From Caenorhabditis elegans (taxonomy: Eukaryota > Nematoda > Chromadorea > Rhabditida > Rhabditidae): a DNA stretch of 64,000 bases. How positions within the stretch are numbered: the stretch's first letter is position 1; each line of letters begins with the position of its first letter. The notes below the pieces were generated by a model. That model did not search any database, was not told the origin of the DNA, and worked only from the letters and a program-made list of their open reading frames with translations. The DNA is taken from assembly GCF_000002985.6 (NCBI RefSeq), contig NC_003283.11:18973501-19037500 (forward strand), given 5' to 3'. Positions 10,801-20,443 of the stretch are shown here, piece by piece. Both the position numbers and the translations under genes were made by a program.

Positions 10801-12115
10801 TTCCAGGGATTTTAAGAAAACAATTTTTTTAAAAGTTATTTTTTCGAAAATTTGAACGTTTTCTAGAGATCTTTATCAGAAAATACCCGAAGATTGAGCT
10901 CTGATAGTTATTTCCCGGTTTTTTTTTTGGTTTTTCCCGAACTTTATCGATTTTTGTGAAATTTATTGATTTTTCTGAAAATTTATCGATTTTTCTGTAA
11001 ATTTATTGATTTTTATTGAAAATACAGTGATTTTTCTAAAAATTTATCAATTTTTCTGAAAATTTATTGATTTTTCCGGAAATTTATTGATTTTTCCGGA
11101 AATTTATCGATTTTTCTAAAAATTTATCGATTTTTCTGGAAATTTATTGATTTTTATTGAAAATTCAGTGATTTTTCTAAAAATTTATCGATTTTTCTGT
11201 AAATTTATTGATTTTTATTGAAAATTCAGTGATTTTTCTAAAAATTTATCGATTTTTCTGAAAATTTATCGATTTTTCTAAAAATTTATTGATTTTTCTA
11301 GAAATTATCGATTTTTCTAGGAATTTATCGATTTTTCTGGAAATTTATCGATTTTTCTGAAAACGTATCGATTTTTCTAAAAATTTATCGATTTTTCTGG
11401 AAATTTATCGATTTTTCTGAAAATTCAGTGCTTTTTGTAAAAATTTATCGATTTTACTGGAAATTTATTGATTTTTATTGAAAATTCAGTGATTTTTGTA
11501 AGAATTTATTTATTGATTTTTCTGGAAATTTATTGATTTTTCTAAAAATTTATCGATTTTTCTGGAAATTTATTGATTTTTATTGAAAATTCAGTGCTTT
11601 TTGTAAAAATTTATTGATTTTTCTGGAAATTTATTGATTTTTCTAAAAATTTATCGATTTTTCTGGAAATTTATTGATTTTTCTGGAAATTTATTGATTT
11701 TTATTGAAAATTCAGTGATTTTTGTAAAAATTTATCGATTTTTCTGGAAATTTATTGATTTTTATTGAAAATTCAGTGCTTTTTGTAAAAATTTATTGAT
11801 TTTTCTGGAAATTTATTGATTTTTCCGGAAATTTATCGATTTTTCAGCCAAATTTCCAATGTTTTTTTCCAGAACCGCACCGACGCTCTGAAAGTTGAAT
11901 TCGATGGCTCCAACACCAAAACCAAACTCATCGATTTACTGGAAAAAGCCAAGTTGACGCCTGGATTAAGCCCCAGCGCCGCCGGATGTGGAGATCAAAA
12001 ATCGATTGACGAATTCGGAGAAATGTGGAAAGCCTATAGAAATAGCGAGGAAACTGTCGAAAAAACGCGGGAATACGGTCGTCAGATGAAGAAATTACTC
12101 GGAATTCAACAATAA
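7819..12115 (+). CDS. mrps-35: Mitochondrial small-subunit ribosomal protein mS35
   Basis: Four exons join in phase: 7819-7956, 8427-8793, 10307-10656 and 11873-12115 (365 residues). Landmarks shared with human MRPS35 run in order: [30 protein letters not shown], the junction ending in [40 protein letters not shown] with LYHEA, and a C-terminal [20 protein letters not shown] tail. The protein is a structural component of the mitoribosome small subunit. The basic N-terminus ([20 protein letters not shown]) fits a mitochondrial targeting peptide. The exon 3 donor is AAG|GTAGAA at 10657; reading through it meets a stop at 10713. Two of three introns are large because of tandem arrays (intron 2, 1.5 kb; intron 3, 1.2 kb), so only about a quarter of the gene span is coding. 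It is divergent from sws-1 and convergent with reps-1. Confidence 0.93.
8979..10157. repeat. GGGCGCTGC satellite array in mrps-35 intron 2, with variant domains
   Basis: Roughly 65 tandem units of about 17 bp. The left part (about 9100-9530) is mostly a GGTCGCTGCTAATTTTT variant. The right part (9540-10140) alternates GGGCGC and TAGGCGC units, with the TAGGCGC variant recurring every third to fifth unit, which indicates higher-order blocks. Units run sense with the gene. Single units with ACTACAAACTACAAG sit at the left edge. Confidence 0.97.
10940..11848. repeat. TATCGAT 20-mer array in mrps-35 intron 3
   Basis: More than 40 tandem units of AAATTTATCGATTTTTCTGG (20 bp), with TTATTGATT and TTCAGTGATT variants that recur in a larger pattern. 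The gene reads the strand in which units end TTTCTGG. The final unit (about 11830-11847) has become TTATCGATTTTTCAG, an acceptor-like decoy 25 bp before the true acceptor at 11872. Confidence 0.95.
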
Positions 12116-12144
12116 TTTACTGTTTTTTTTTAGTTCTGCTAAGA

Positions 12145-12175
12145 TTATTATACATTCGTCACGAATGTGTAATAA
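12145..12175. other. Hairpin just downstream of mrps-35, in the 12116-13163 gap
   Basis: TTATTATACATTCGT is followed at once by ACGAATGTGTAATAA, a stem of about 15 bp with almost no loop, 30 bp after the mrps-35 stop. It may lie in the 3' UTR. The rest of the convergent gap (12116-13163) is AT-rich and holds a short array of AAAAATCGATAAATTTTCAG units at 12771-12922; I see no gene there. Confidence 0.6.
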
Positions 12176-13163
12176 TTTTTTTTCTCGAAAATTTTTTGTT
12201 TTTTTTTTGTTATTCTAGCAGTTTTTATAATAGATCCCTCAAATTCTGTCAAAATTTGGAATTTTTTCCAAATTTTTAGCCGGATCTGTAATAATTTTTT
12301 TGTCCGAATTTTTTAGATAGTTCCCATCTTTCATGTTATTTCATTTTTTTTTGGAAAAATTTATATATATATATTTTCCAATTTTAAAAAATAGTTATTT
12401 TTAATGTGTGTAAAAATCAATACATACTTTATGATTTTTTTTTTCAAAAAAAAAAAAGAAGATAGTGTAATAGATTAAATTATCACAGAAAATAGAAAAA
12501 TTGATGCTTATTTTAAAAAATTACAACATAGGTAAAAATGAAATATATATATGACATATCACAGAAATTATGAAGAAATATGCAGATTTTTTAGTTTTTT
12601 GCGGGGAATCTGGGGGAGAAATTGGTGGGAAATTCGAATTTTTGATAGAAAATAATTAAAAACTTTTTTAGAAGTTAAATTTAATTTCGGGAAATACCTT
12701 TTTCTCAGAAATTTTTGAAAATTTGCTCTAAAATGGGCAAATTTCATGTTTTTTAATGCGAAAAACCAGAAAAATCAATAAATTTTCCATAGAAATCGAT
12801 AAATTTTCAGAAAAATCGATAAATTTTCAGAAAAATCAATAAATTTTCAGAAAAATCGATAAATTTTCAGAAAAATCAATAAATTTTCAGAAAAATCAAT
12901 AAATTTTCAGAAAAAATAATTTTCCATAGAAATTGATACATTTCGAATTTTTTTGTTATTTTCCTAACCAAACGTAATAAATCTTTAAAAATTCTATTTT
13001 TCCAGCTAAAAATTGAGTTTTTTCCAAAAAAAAAATTTTTTCCGGAAAATTCGAAATAAAATGTGTTATTTCCTAGTTTTTCAAGCCGAAAAAAATTATT
13101 TTTTTCCTATTTTTCCTCAAAAATTCGAATTTCCCATCCATTTTTCCTCCACCGGGGATATCA

Positions 13164-16100
13164 TTAAAGTGTAGAAGAAGAGCACGCAGTTTTGGATCTC
13201 TCTTCAAATTCCTGAATTCGTATTTCCAATTGAATCCGTACTTGAGCCAACCGTGCTCTTTCGGCTTCTAATTCCGAATTTTGAGTCCTCAAAGCTGTAC
13301 AACGTTCCTTCCATCGTTCAATTCCTTGCCCATCAGTTGCCTGAATCTCTTCTCCAATTAAATCGTCGATTTGATGGCCGATTTTCGAGAAAAAGCTCTT
13401 CACATCTTCCTCAGAATAGAGTAATTCTGTAGTTTGTGTTGATGAATCTGTTGTGGTAATTCGTTTTTCCTCTTCGATGACTCTCTGCAAAAATATTGTG
13501 AATTTTTGGAGATTTTTCAGTGAAAAATTTGAAAAATTTGAAGAAAAATGGTTAAAAATGAGTATTTTTGAATTTTGGCGCTGCTAAAACTACAAACTAC
13601 AAGTAAATTTTTAGCAGCCCGCCCAAGAAATTAGCAGCGCCCAAGAAATTAGCAGCGCCCAAGAAATTAGCAGCGCCCAAAAAAATAGCAGCGCCCAAAA
13701 ATTAGCAGCGCCCAAAAAAATAGCAGCGCACAAAAAAATAGCCAAAAATTGTTTAAAAATCATATTTTTGTGATTTTCAACCTGTTCAGAAAATAAAAAC
13801 TACACTAATTTTCGATTTTATCGCAATTTTGAAAAGTTTTTCTTAAAAATTCGTTAAAACGAATAATTTCAAACTTTGGGCGCTGCTAAGACTACAAACT
13901 ACAACTAAAAGCTTTCCCTTAACTTACCGGTAGAGGTGACGGTGTGATTCTTTGTGGAATCGGCGGTGGAATACTGTCCGGGGTGGCTGAAAATTTGCGG
14001 AAATTGGGAATATTTTGATTTTTTCTCGAAAATTGAAAGCAATATATTTTTTGAAAAATTCCAGTTTTTTTAAAATTTTTTTCGAATTTCTGCCCAATTT
14101 TTCAGTCTCATACCAGGAAAAGACGCAAAAGTAGTCGTAGTCGTTGTAGTACTAATCGATTGAGCTGTCGGATCGGAATGTGATGACCAAAGTGATAGGG
14201 TAGTTGGTGGTAGCTGGGATTCCGCCGAGGCTTTTGTCTTATTCAATGCAATCAATTTCAAGTCAAGACTTGCACTTCTGTTGTGTCCACGTTGTTGTTG
14301 TTGTGGGCGGACAGGTGGAATTGGTGGGGGTCCTGAAAATATGGATTATTGATTTCGGGCGCTGCTCTTAGATTGCAAATACTACTAAATATTGAGTGTT
14401 GCGTGTTTTAATGAACTTACTTAATACTTAATACTTATTAATACTTATTTAGGTAATTAAATAACTAAGTTACTAACTACATACTTACGTAGTTAGTAAT
14501 TTAATTACTAAGTTACTAATTAAGTACTTATTTAGATGATGATTAAATAAGAAAATTAGTAGTTAAAAACTCACTCTGTTACTAATTAAATACCCACTTA
14601 GTTAGTAATTAAATACTCACTTAGTAGCAATTTAATACTTCCTTAGTTACAAATTAAATAACTACGTTACTGATTAAATACTCACTTTGTTACTAATTAA
14701 CACTAACAGGGTTAGTAATTAAATACTTACTTAGTTATTTAATTACTAACTAAGTCACTAATTAAATACTTCCTGAGTTATAAATTAAATAACTATGTTA
14801 CTAATTAAATACTCACTAAGTTAGTAATTAAATTCGTATTGAGTTAGTAATTTCATAACTAAGTTTCTAATTAACTACTTACCAAGTTATATAATTAGCA
14901 ACTCAGTAAGTATTTTAATTACTAACTAAGTCACGAATTAAAAACGTACTTAAATAGTTATTAATTAAATAATTAGTTACTTAGTCAGTATATAAATAAC
15001 TATGTTACTGATTAGAAAACTAGGTTTTCTAAAACATTTGAATCGAAAACTATTGTAGTTTTTGTAGTATGACTGCTATTCAACTAGCAATTTTTCGAAT
15101 AAATTATTATTAGTCAATAATTTAAACTTTTTATATTGTGTTCACACATTTGAGAAGTATAATAAACACTACAACAATTTCTTCAATGAATCCAAACTTA
15201 CCCAGTGGACTCTTAAGTGCTAACAATGCAGAATGCTTGATAGCTGTTGGCCTACTGTCCACTAATAATGGCGGTGTATCCGAGAATTGTTTGATGATTG
15301 GCTGGTTTGCCCACTGGAATTGGAAAAATTCGAAATTAAAAAAAAAACGTCGTTAATGTTTTGAATGATGATACATATTCAAAAGTCAATTAAATTATTT
15401 CAAAAACCCCCACATTTTTCACTGGCCCATCAGCTTCTACATGTCCTGCACCGGCGGGACTAGGCGTCGCCGCAACTGTAGACGGAGCCCGTGGCTCTGT
15501 AAGTGGTGGCCGCGCGAAACCGGGTAGCACATCAGGAATCGGAACTTCTCCTTTCACTTTCAACACTACTAAATGCATCGCAATCGAGAATTCGTTTAAA
15601 TCCAACCATCCGTCTTCATTCACATCGGCCAGCGACCAGATTTTCGATAAAGAGCTCATATCCAGCGAGCTTCTCTTGAAAAACGCTACAATTCGTTGAT
15701 CGGCTCCGCAAAGGGCTCCGCAGAGGTCTGCGGCGCCTTGAGTGGTTTTTATTAAGTGACGGAAGCATTTTGTGTAGTATTCCTGCTGTTTTTCAGTGAT
15801 TTTGAAGAGAGAATCCGCGTTGGAATCGGCTGAAAATTGGGGAAATTTGGATTTTTTCGAGTTTTTTAGCTTTAAAACCGAAATAATTTCGATTTTTGCA
15901 ATTTTCCCTGAGAAAATGTGCTTAAAAATAGAAAAAATCGATTTTGGCGCCGCTAAACGGAAAAGCAGCGTCCAAAATTGTGTAGTTTGTAGCTTTAGCA
16001 GCGCCCAAAATTGTGTAGTTTGTAGCTTTAGCAGCGCCCAAAATCTTGTAGTTTGTAGTTTAGCAGCGCCCAAAATTGAATTAGCAGCGCCCAAACTTGT

Positions 16101-16868
16101 AGTTTGTAGTTTAGCAGCGCCCAAAATTGTGTAGTTTGTAGTTTAGCAGCGCCCAAAATTGTGTAGTTTGTAGTTTAGCAGCGCCCAAAATTGTGTAGTT
16201 TGTAGTTTAGCAGCGCCCAAAATTGTGTAGTTTGTAGTTTAGCAGCGACCAATATCTTGTAGTTTGTAGTTTAGCAGCGCCCAAAATTGTGTAGTTTGTA
16301 GCTTTAGCAGCGCCCAAAATTGTGTAGTTTGTAGTTTAGCAGCGCCCAAAATCTTGTAGTTTGTAGTTTAGCAGCGCCCAAAATTGTGTAGTTTGTAGTT
16401 TAGCAGCGACCAATATCTTGTAGTTTGTAGTTTAGCAGCGCCCAAAATTGAATTAGCAGCGCCTAAAATTGTGTAGTTTGTAGTCTAAGCAGCGCCCAAA
16501 AAATTCACTCAAAAACCTTCAAAAGTGGTTTTTTTAAATTAGTTTCATCTGTTTTATAGCGGAAATCTCTTCAAAAATGCGAAAAAATTTGAGAAAAATC
16601 GAAAAAGGTTATATTTTCATTAAAACTACTCATTTTTGAGGATAATTTTGCACTTTTTCCTAATTTTTCTGGATTTTTCACCGTTTTTCAGCTTAATTTC
16701 CACGTTTTTGCATCAAATTTGCCGATTTCGAGCTGAAATTCTTTATTTTTCAAAATAATCACCTGGACTCGTGTGCTTCAGACGTCTCGGACTACTAATA
16801 ATATCGGCAGCGACTTTTTCAAAGTCTCCATTCGAAAAATATTGCGATTTTTTGTCGTTTTCTGTCAT
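13164..16868 (-). CDS. reps-1: REPS-1, EH-domain RalBP1-associated protein
   Basis: Six in-phase exons: 16868-16763, 15829-15408, 15313-15202, 14332-14114, 13986-13928 and 13484-13164 (412 residues). Residues about 45-140 form an EH domain (KITEKQQEYYTKCF, KIWSLAD with the NPF-binding tryptophan, then DVNEDGWLDLNEF, an intact EF-hand calcium loop). Next come proline-rich stretches (GPPPIPPVRP, SIPPPIPQR) that can bind SH3 domains, a Ser/Thr-rich linker, and a C-terminal coiled coil (about 340-405) rich in E, R and L. This order matches REPS1/POB1, an adaptor linking Ral signalling to clathrin endocytosis. Human REPS1 has two EH domains; only one is present here. The exon 2 donor is uncertain: three in-phase GT sites lie between 15407 and 15428. 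A unit-rich intron separates exons 1 and 2. Confidence 0.88.
13574..13907. repeat. Mixed-orientation GGGCGCTGC units in the last reps-1 intron
   Basis: A plus-oriented unit at about 13576 is followed by about eight reverse-complement units (TTAGCAGCGCCCAAAAA), then another plus unit with ACTACAAACTACAA at 13878. This is one of two places where both orientations meet, giving a short inverted repeat inside the intron. Confidence 0.9.
14395..15010. repeat. Degenerate TTACTAATTAAATACT repeat in a reps-1 intron
   Basis: About 600 bp made almost only of permutations of TAACTAAGT, TTACTAATTAA and ATACTTACTT, with a 17-30 bp quasi-period and both orientations mixed. No coding potential and no match to the other repeat families in the window. 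Confidence 0.9.
15948..16499. repeat. Compound satellite block in reps-1 intron 1, reverse orientation
   Basis: About 16 units of TTAGCAGCGCCCAAAATTG joined to TGTAGTTTGTAG, the reverse complement of the compound unit in the MEA1 and TFIIF beta introns. Because reps-1 is on the minus strand, the units are in sense orientation relative to its transcript. A GCGACCAATATC variant recurs at about 16248 and 16408, implying duplication of a multi-unit segment. Confidence 0.95.
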
Positions 16869-17357
16869 GGAAATTGATTTTTTCGCGGAAAAGCAAATAA
16901 AATAGTTGGTGCACGAGAAATGCGCCAGCGCACTGGAGATGCGCAAAGGGGGTTGACTGGCGCGATTCTCGTGCCGGCAAATTTATTTTTTCGTTTTGAA
17001 ACGATGTTTCAGCTGAAAAACTCAATTTTCACAGATTTTTTGGGTAAAAATCAGTTTTTTAAAGCAAAAATTAATTAAAAAAGCGTTAAAATCTCCTATT
17101 CATACACCTAAAACGCTGAAAAATATCCATTTCCTAGTTGTATAATTTGTTTTTCAGTTTTAAAGTGGTTTTTCATGGATTTCGGGGTTTTTACGGGTGA
17201 AAACTATCAAATATCGGCAAGATTCAACCGATTTTCGAGCTAAATCTGAAATTTTTGCGAAAAATAATGAAATTCAGCCGGAAAATCGTATTTTTAAGGT
17301 TTTTTTTGCCCCAAAATTCGATTTTAACAGCATAACAATTATTTTTTCCAGGTTCTG
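16869..17357. promoter_or_regulatory. Divergent promoter region, reps-1 / MEA1 operon
   Basis: 489 bp lie between the reps-1 start (minus) and the MEA1 start (plus). The MEA1 side ends in TTTTTTCCAG at 17351, seven bases before ATG, consistent with a spliced-leader acceptor. A GC-richer segment (16905-16980) with CGCCAGCGCACTGG-like dyads lies nearest reps-1. This region probably drives reps-1 and the whole downstream gene train. Confidence 0.5.
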
Positions 17358-19967
17358 ATGCCCCAATCGTCCGAAATCCCGCAGATTCCTGAAAAAGCCC
17401 GAAATCTCACAAAAAGAGAGCTGAAAACGCTGAAAAATGCGCTCGGGAAGCAAGGATTAACGATGGAACAGCACGAAAATGCTCAAAAATCCACAAAACC
17501 CTGCGAAATCCTTCAAATCGACACTTTTTCGATTGATAATTCGAATTTAGAAGACGGCTGGTACGTTGGATATGGCGTCGAGTACAATGGCGTCGGAATT
17601 TCGGCCGCCGGGGGGGCTCCAGACAGCTCGGCGAGCAGTGAATCCGGTGATCTACCGCCGGCTGAAAATCGAGAAGCCGGCGGCGGGGAAAGCAGCGGAT
17701 TCGATTCGGATCCACCGACTGATGATGATGATGATGAAGCACCGCAAGAGCTGCTGGAACGGCGAGAAAGTGATGATATTAGTGATAAAGGACAGCTTTT
17801 GTATGGATTGGACAGTGAATTTTATGTTGATAAGGCGCTGAAACCCACAAATGTCGAATTTCACGATAAAAATGACACGAAAAGCTTCAAAACTGGCGAA
17901 TTTGTGTAAGTTTCGAGGAATTGAGCCCCACGTGGAAACTACAAACTACAAGTTTTGGGCGCTGCTCAAGCGATTTCCGCTGAAAAATCATAAAAATTCC
18001 CAAATTTTAACGAATTAAACAGAAAATTCCGTCGAAAAATGCGAAAAAACCGGCAATTTTGGTTAATTTTGAGCGAAAATGTGATTTTGGGCGCTGCTAA
18101 ACTACAAACTACAAGTTTTGGGCGCTGCTAATTCAATTTTGGGCGCTGCTTAGAATACAAACTACAAGTTTTGGGCGCTGCTTAGACTACAAACTACAAG
18201 TTTTGGGCGCTGCTAACACTACAAACTACAAATTTTGGGCGCTGCTTAGACTACAAACTACAAGTTTTGGGCGCTGCTAATTCAATTTTGGGCGCTGCTT
18301 AGACTACAAACTACAAGTTTTGGGCGCTGCTAAACTACAAACTACAACTTTTGGGCGCTGCTAATTCAATTTTACGCGCTGCTAAACTACAAACTACAAG
18401 TTTTGGGCGCTGCTAACACTACAAACTACAACTTTTGGGCGCTGCTAATTCAATTTTGGGCGCTGCTAAACTACAAACTACAACTTTTGGGCGCTGCTAA
18501 TTCAATTTTACGCGCTGCTAAACTACAAACTACAAGTTTTGGGCGCTGCTAACACTACAAACTACAACTTTTGGGCGCTGCTAATTCAATTTTGGGCGCT
18601 GCTAAACTACAAACTACAACTTTTGGGCGCTGCTAATTCAATTTTGGGCGCTGCTTAGACTACAAACTACAAGTTTTGGGCGCTGCTTAGACTACAAATT
18701 ACAAGTTTTGGGCGCTGCTAACACTACAAACTACAAATTTTGGGCGCTGCTAAACTACAAACTACAACTTTTGGGCGCTGCTTAGACTACAAACTACAAG
18801 TTTTGGGCGCTGCTAATTCAATTTTGGGCGCTGCTTAGACTACAAACTACAAGTTTTGGGCGCTGCTAACACTACAAACTACAACTTTTGGGCGCTGCTA
18901 ATTCAATTTTGGGCGCTGCTTAGACTACAAACTACAAGTTTTGGGCGCTGCTAATTCAATTTTGGGCGCTGCTTAGACTACAAACTACAAGTTTTGGGCG
19001 CTGCTAATTCAATTTTGGGCGCTGCTTAGACTACAAACTACAAGTTTTGGGCGCTGCTAAACTACAAACTACAAGTTTTGGGCGCTGCTAACACTACAAA
19101 CTACAAGTTTTGGGCGCTGCTAATTCAATTTTGGGCGCTGCTAAACTACAAACTACAACTTTTGGGCGCTGCTCAAGGGAAAAATCAGTTTTTTTTTCTG
19201 AAAAGTATCGCCGAAAACTGAAAATCTCCAATTTTCTCCTCAAAAATTGCAATTTTCGCACTGAAATCTATGAAATCCCATAAAAAGATCTTAAAAAGAC
19301 ATTTTCTCATTGAAATTTGAGCTCAAAAATATACGAAAAATCGATAAATTTCAGAAAAAACACTAGCAATCGGGACATTTTGCTCCAAAAATTCCGTTTT
19401 CCGACAAAAATCCGGGGTTTTCAGCTTAAGAAGTGCGAAAAAAAAGAATGAAATTTACACTAAAATGCTTGATAAATAAGATTTTAGACCGAAATTTCCA
19501 AATTTTAGCTCAAAATTATGCGGAAATTCTGCATTTTTCGGTTAAAAATTCCCAAAATTAAAATTTTCAGCACAACACAGCGCTTCGGAGTAGCCACCAC
19601 CACCACAAAATGCTCTGAAACCGACGATGAATTTCCACAAGGTTATCAAATCATTGGTGATGGAAATGTTCCATGTGCCACCACGTCAGAAGATGAGGAT
19701 GACGTCATCACCACCGATAACTTTGATGACGTCACCACGAGCTCTGGATTATGGTGCAATTTCGTGATATCTCCGGATGATTTTGTGAGAAAAAATGATG
19801 TGGAAAAACTGGAAATTTCCGAGGAAAAATCGATGACAATACCGCTTGATGGTGACAAATTGGCACAGATATCCGCTGCAATGGCGAATTTTCAGTTGCC
19901 TACACCGCCCGGCTGGGAGGGTGTCAGCGATTCGAAAATATTGGAATTTGTTAGACAACGAGTCTGA
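17358..19967 (+). CDS. MEA1-family protein (male-enhanced antigen 1 homologue)
   Basis: Two exons, 17358-17905 and 19571-19967, join in phase (314 residues). The C-terminal end matches the MEA1 family pattern: EFPQGYQIIGDG, a long acidic/Ser region, then SMTIPLDGDKLAQISAAMAN and the tail LPTPPGWEGVSDSKILEFV, which aligns with the human MEA1 end (MDPEHVELVKRTM ... LPAPGVPAW). The N-terminal 180 residues are low in complexity, with Gly/Ser-rich and Asp-rich (DDDDDE) stretches. The family's molecular function is poorly defined; no catalytic motif is seen and the protein is probably largely disordered. The start follows a TTTTCCAG acceptor. The single intron (17906-19570, 1.66 kb) is mainly compound satellite. 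It is first in the candidate operon. Confidence 0.8.
17938..19173. repeat. Compound satellite array in the MEA1 intron
   Basis: About 45 units that alternate TTTTGGGCGCTGCTAATTCAA with units in which GCTGCTTAG or GCTGCTAAC is followed by ACTACAAACTACAAG. Multi-unit blocks recur nearly identically (for example near 18360, 18490 and 18590), showing higher-order amplification. Orientation is sense throughout. Confidence 0.96.
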
Positions 19968-19987
19968 AAACTGTGTGCTGAAAATCC

Positions 19988-19993
19988 AATAAA
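19988..19993 (+). terminator. Poly(A) signal of the MEA1 gene
   Basis: AATAAA 20 bp after the MEA1 stop codon, at the expected place for cistron 3' end formation. Confidence 0.6.
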
Positions 19994-20099
19994 AATCACT
20001 TGTTTGCCGGGTTTTTGCTGAAATTTTTGTTAAAAATTGAGGGTTTTTAGCCCGAGAAATATTGATTTTCGCTTTATTTTTCAGGATTTTATTGTTTTT

Positions 20100-20365
20100 T
20101 CCTCGAAGCTATCGATTTTTCTGCAAATTTATCGATTTTTCTGCAAATTTATCGATTTTCTGGAAATTTGTCGAATTTTCTGCAATTTTATTGACTTTTC
20201 TGGAACTTTATCGATTTTTCTCTCATTTAATTGATTTTTCTGCAAATTTATCGATTTTTCTGCAAATTTATCGAGTTTTCTGGAAGTTTATCGATTTTTC
20301 TGAAAATTTATCGATTTTTTTTAAAAATTAATTGATTTTTTTTTTGCAAATTTATCGATTTTTTC
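20100..20365. repeat. TATCGATTTTTCTG 20-mer array between MEA1 and TFIIF beta
   Basis: About 13 units of AAATTTATCGATTTTTCTGC, the same family as in mrps-35 intron 3, occupy most of the 476-bp intercistronic gap and explain why this gap is longer than the others in the train. Confidence 0.9.
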
Positions 20366-20443
20366 TCAATTCTTTCATTTCTTCCTCGATTTCATCGCTT
20401 TTCCACCTATTTTCCCCTGTAAAACTCTCGATTCTCCAGGAAA

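Noticed and set aside
12145..12175. tRNA or other structured RNA gene downstream of mrps-35
   Set aside because: Only one near-loopless hairpin is present, with no cloverleaf or A/B boxes.
20037..20331. Hydrophobic plus-strand frames that look like membrane segments
   Set aside because: They come from the TATCGATTTTTCTG array between two cistrons, not from a gene.
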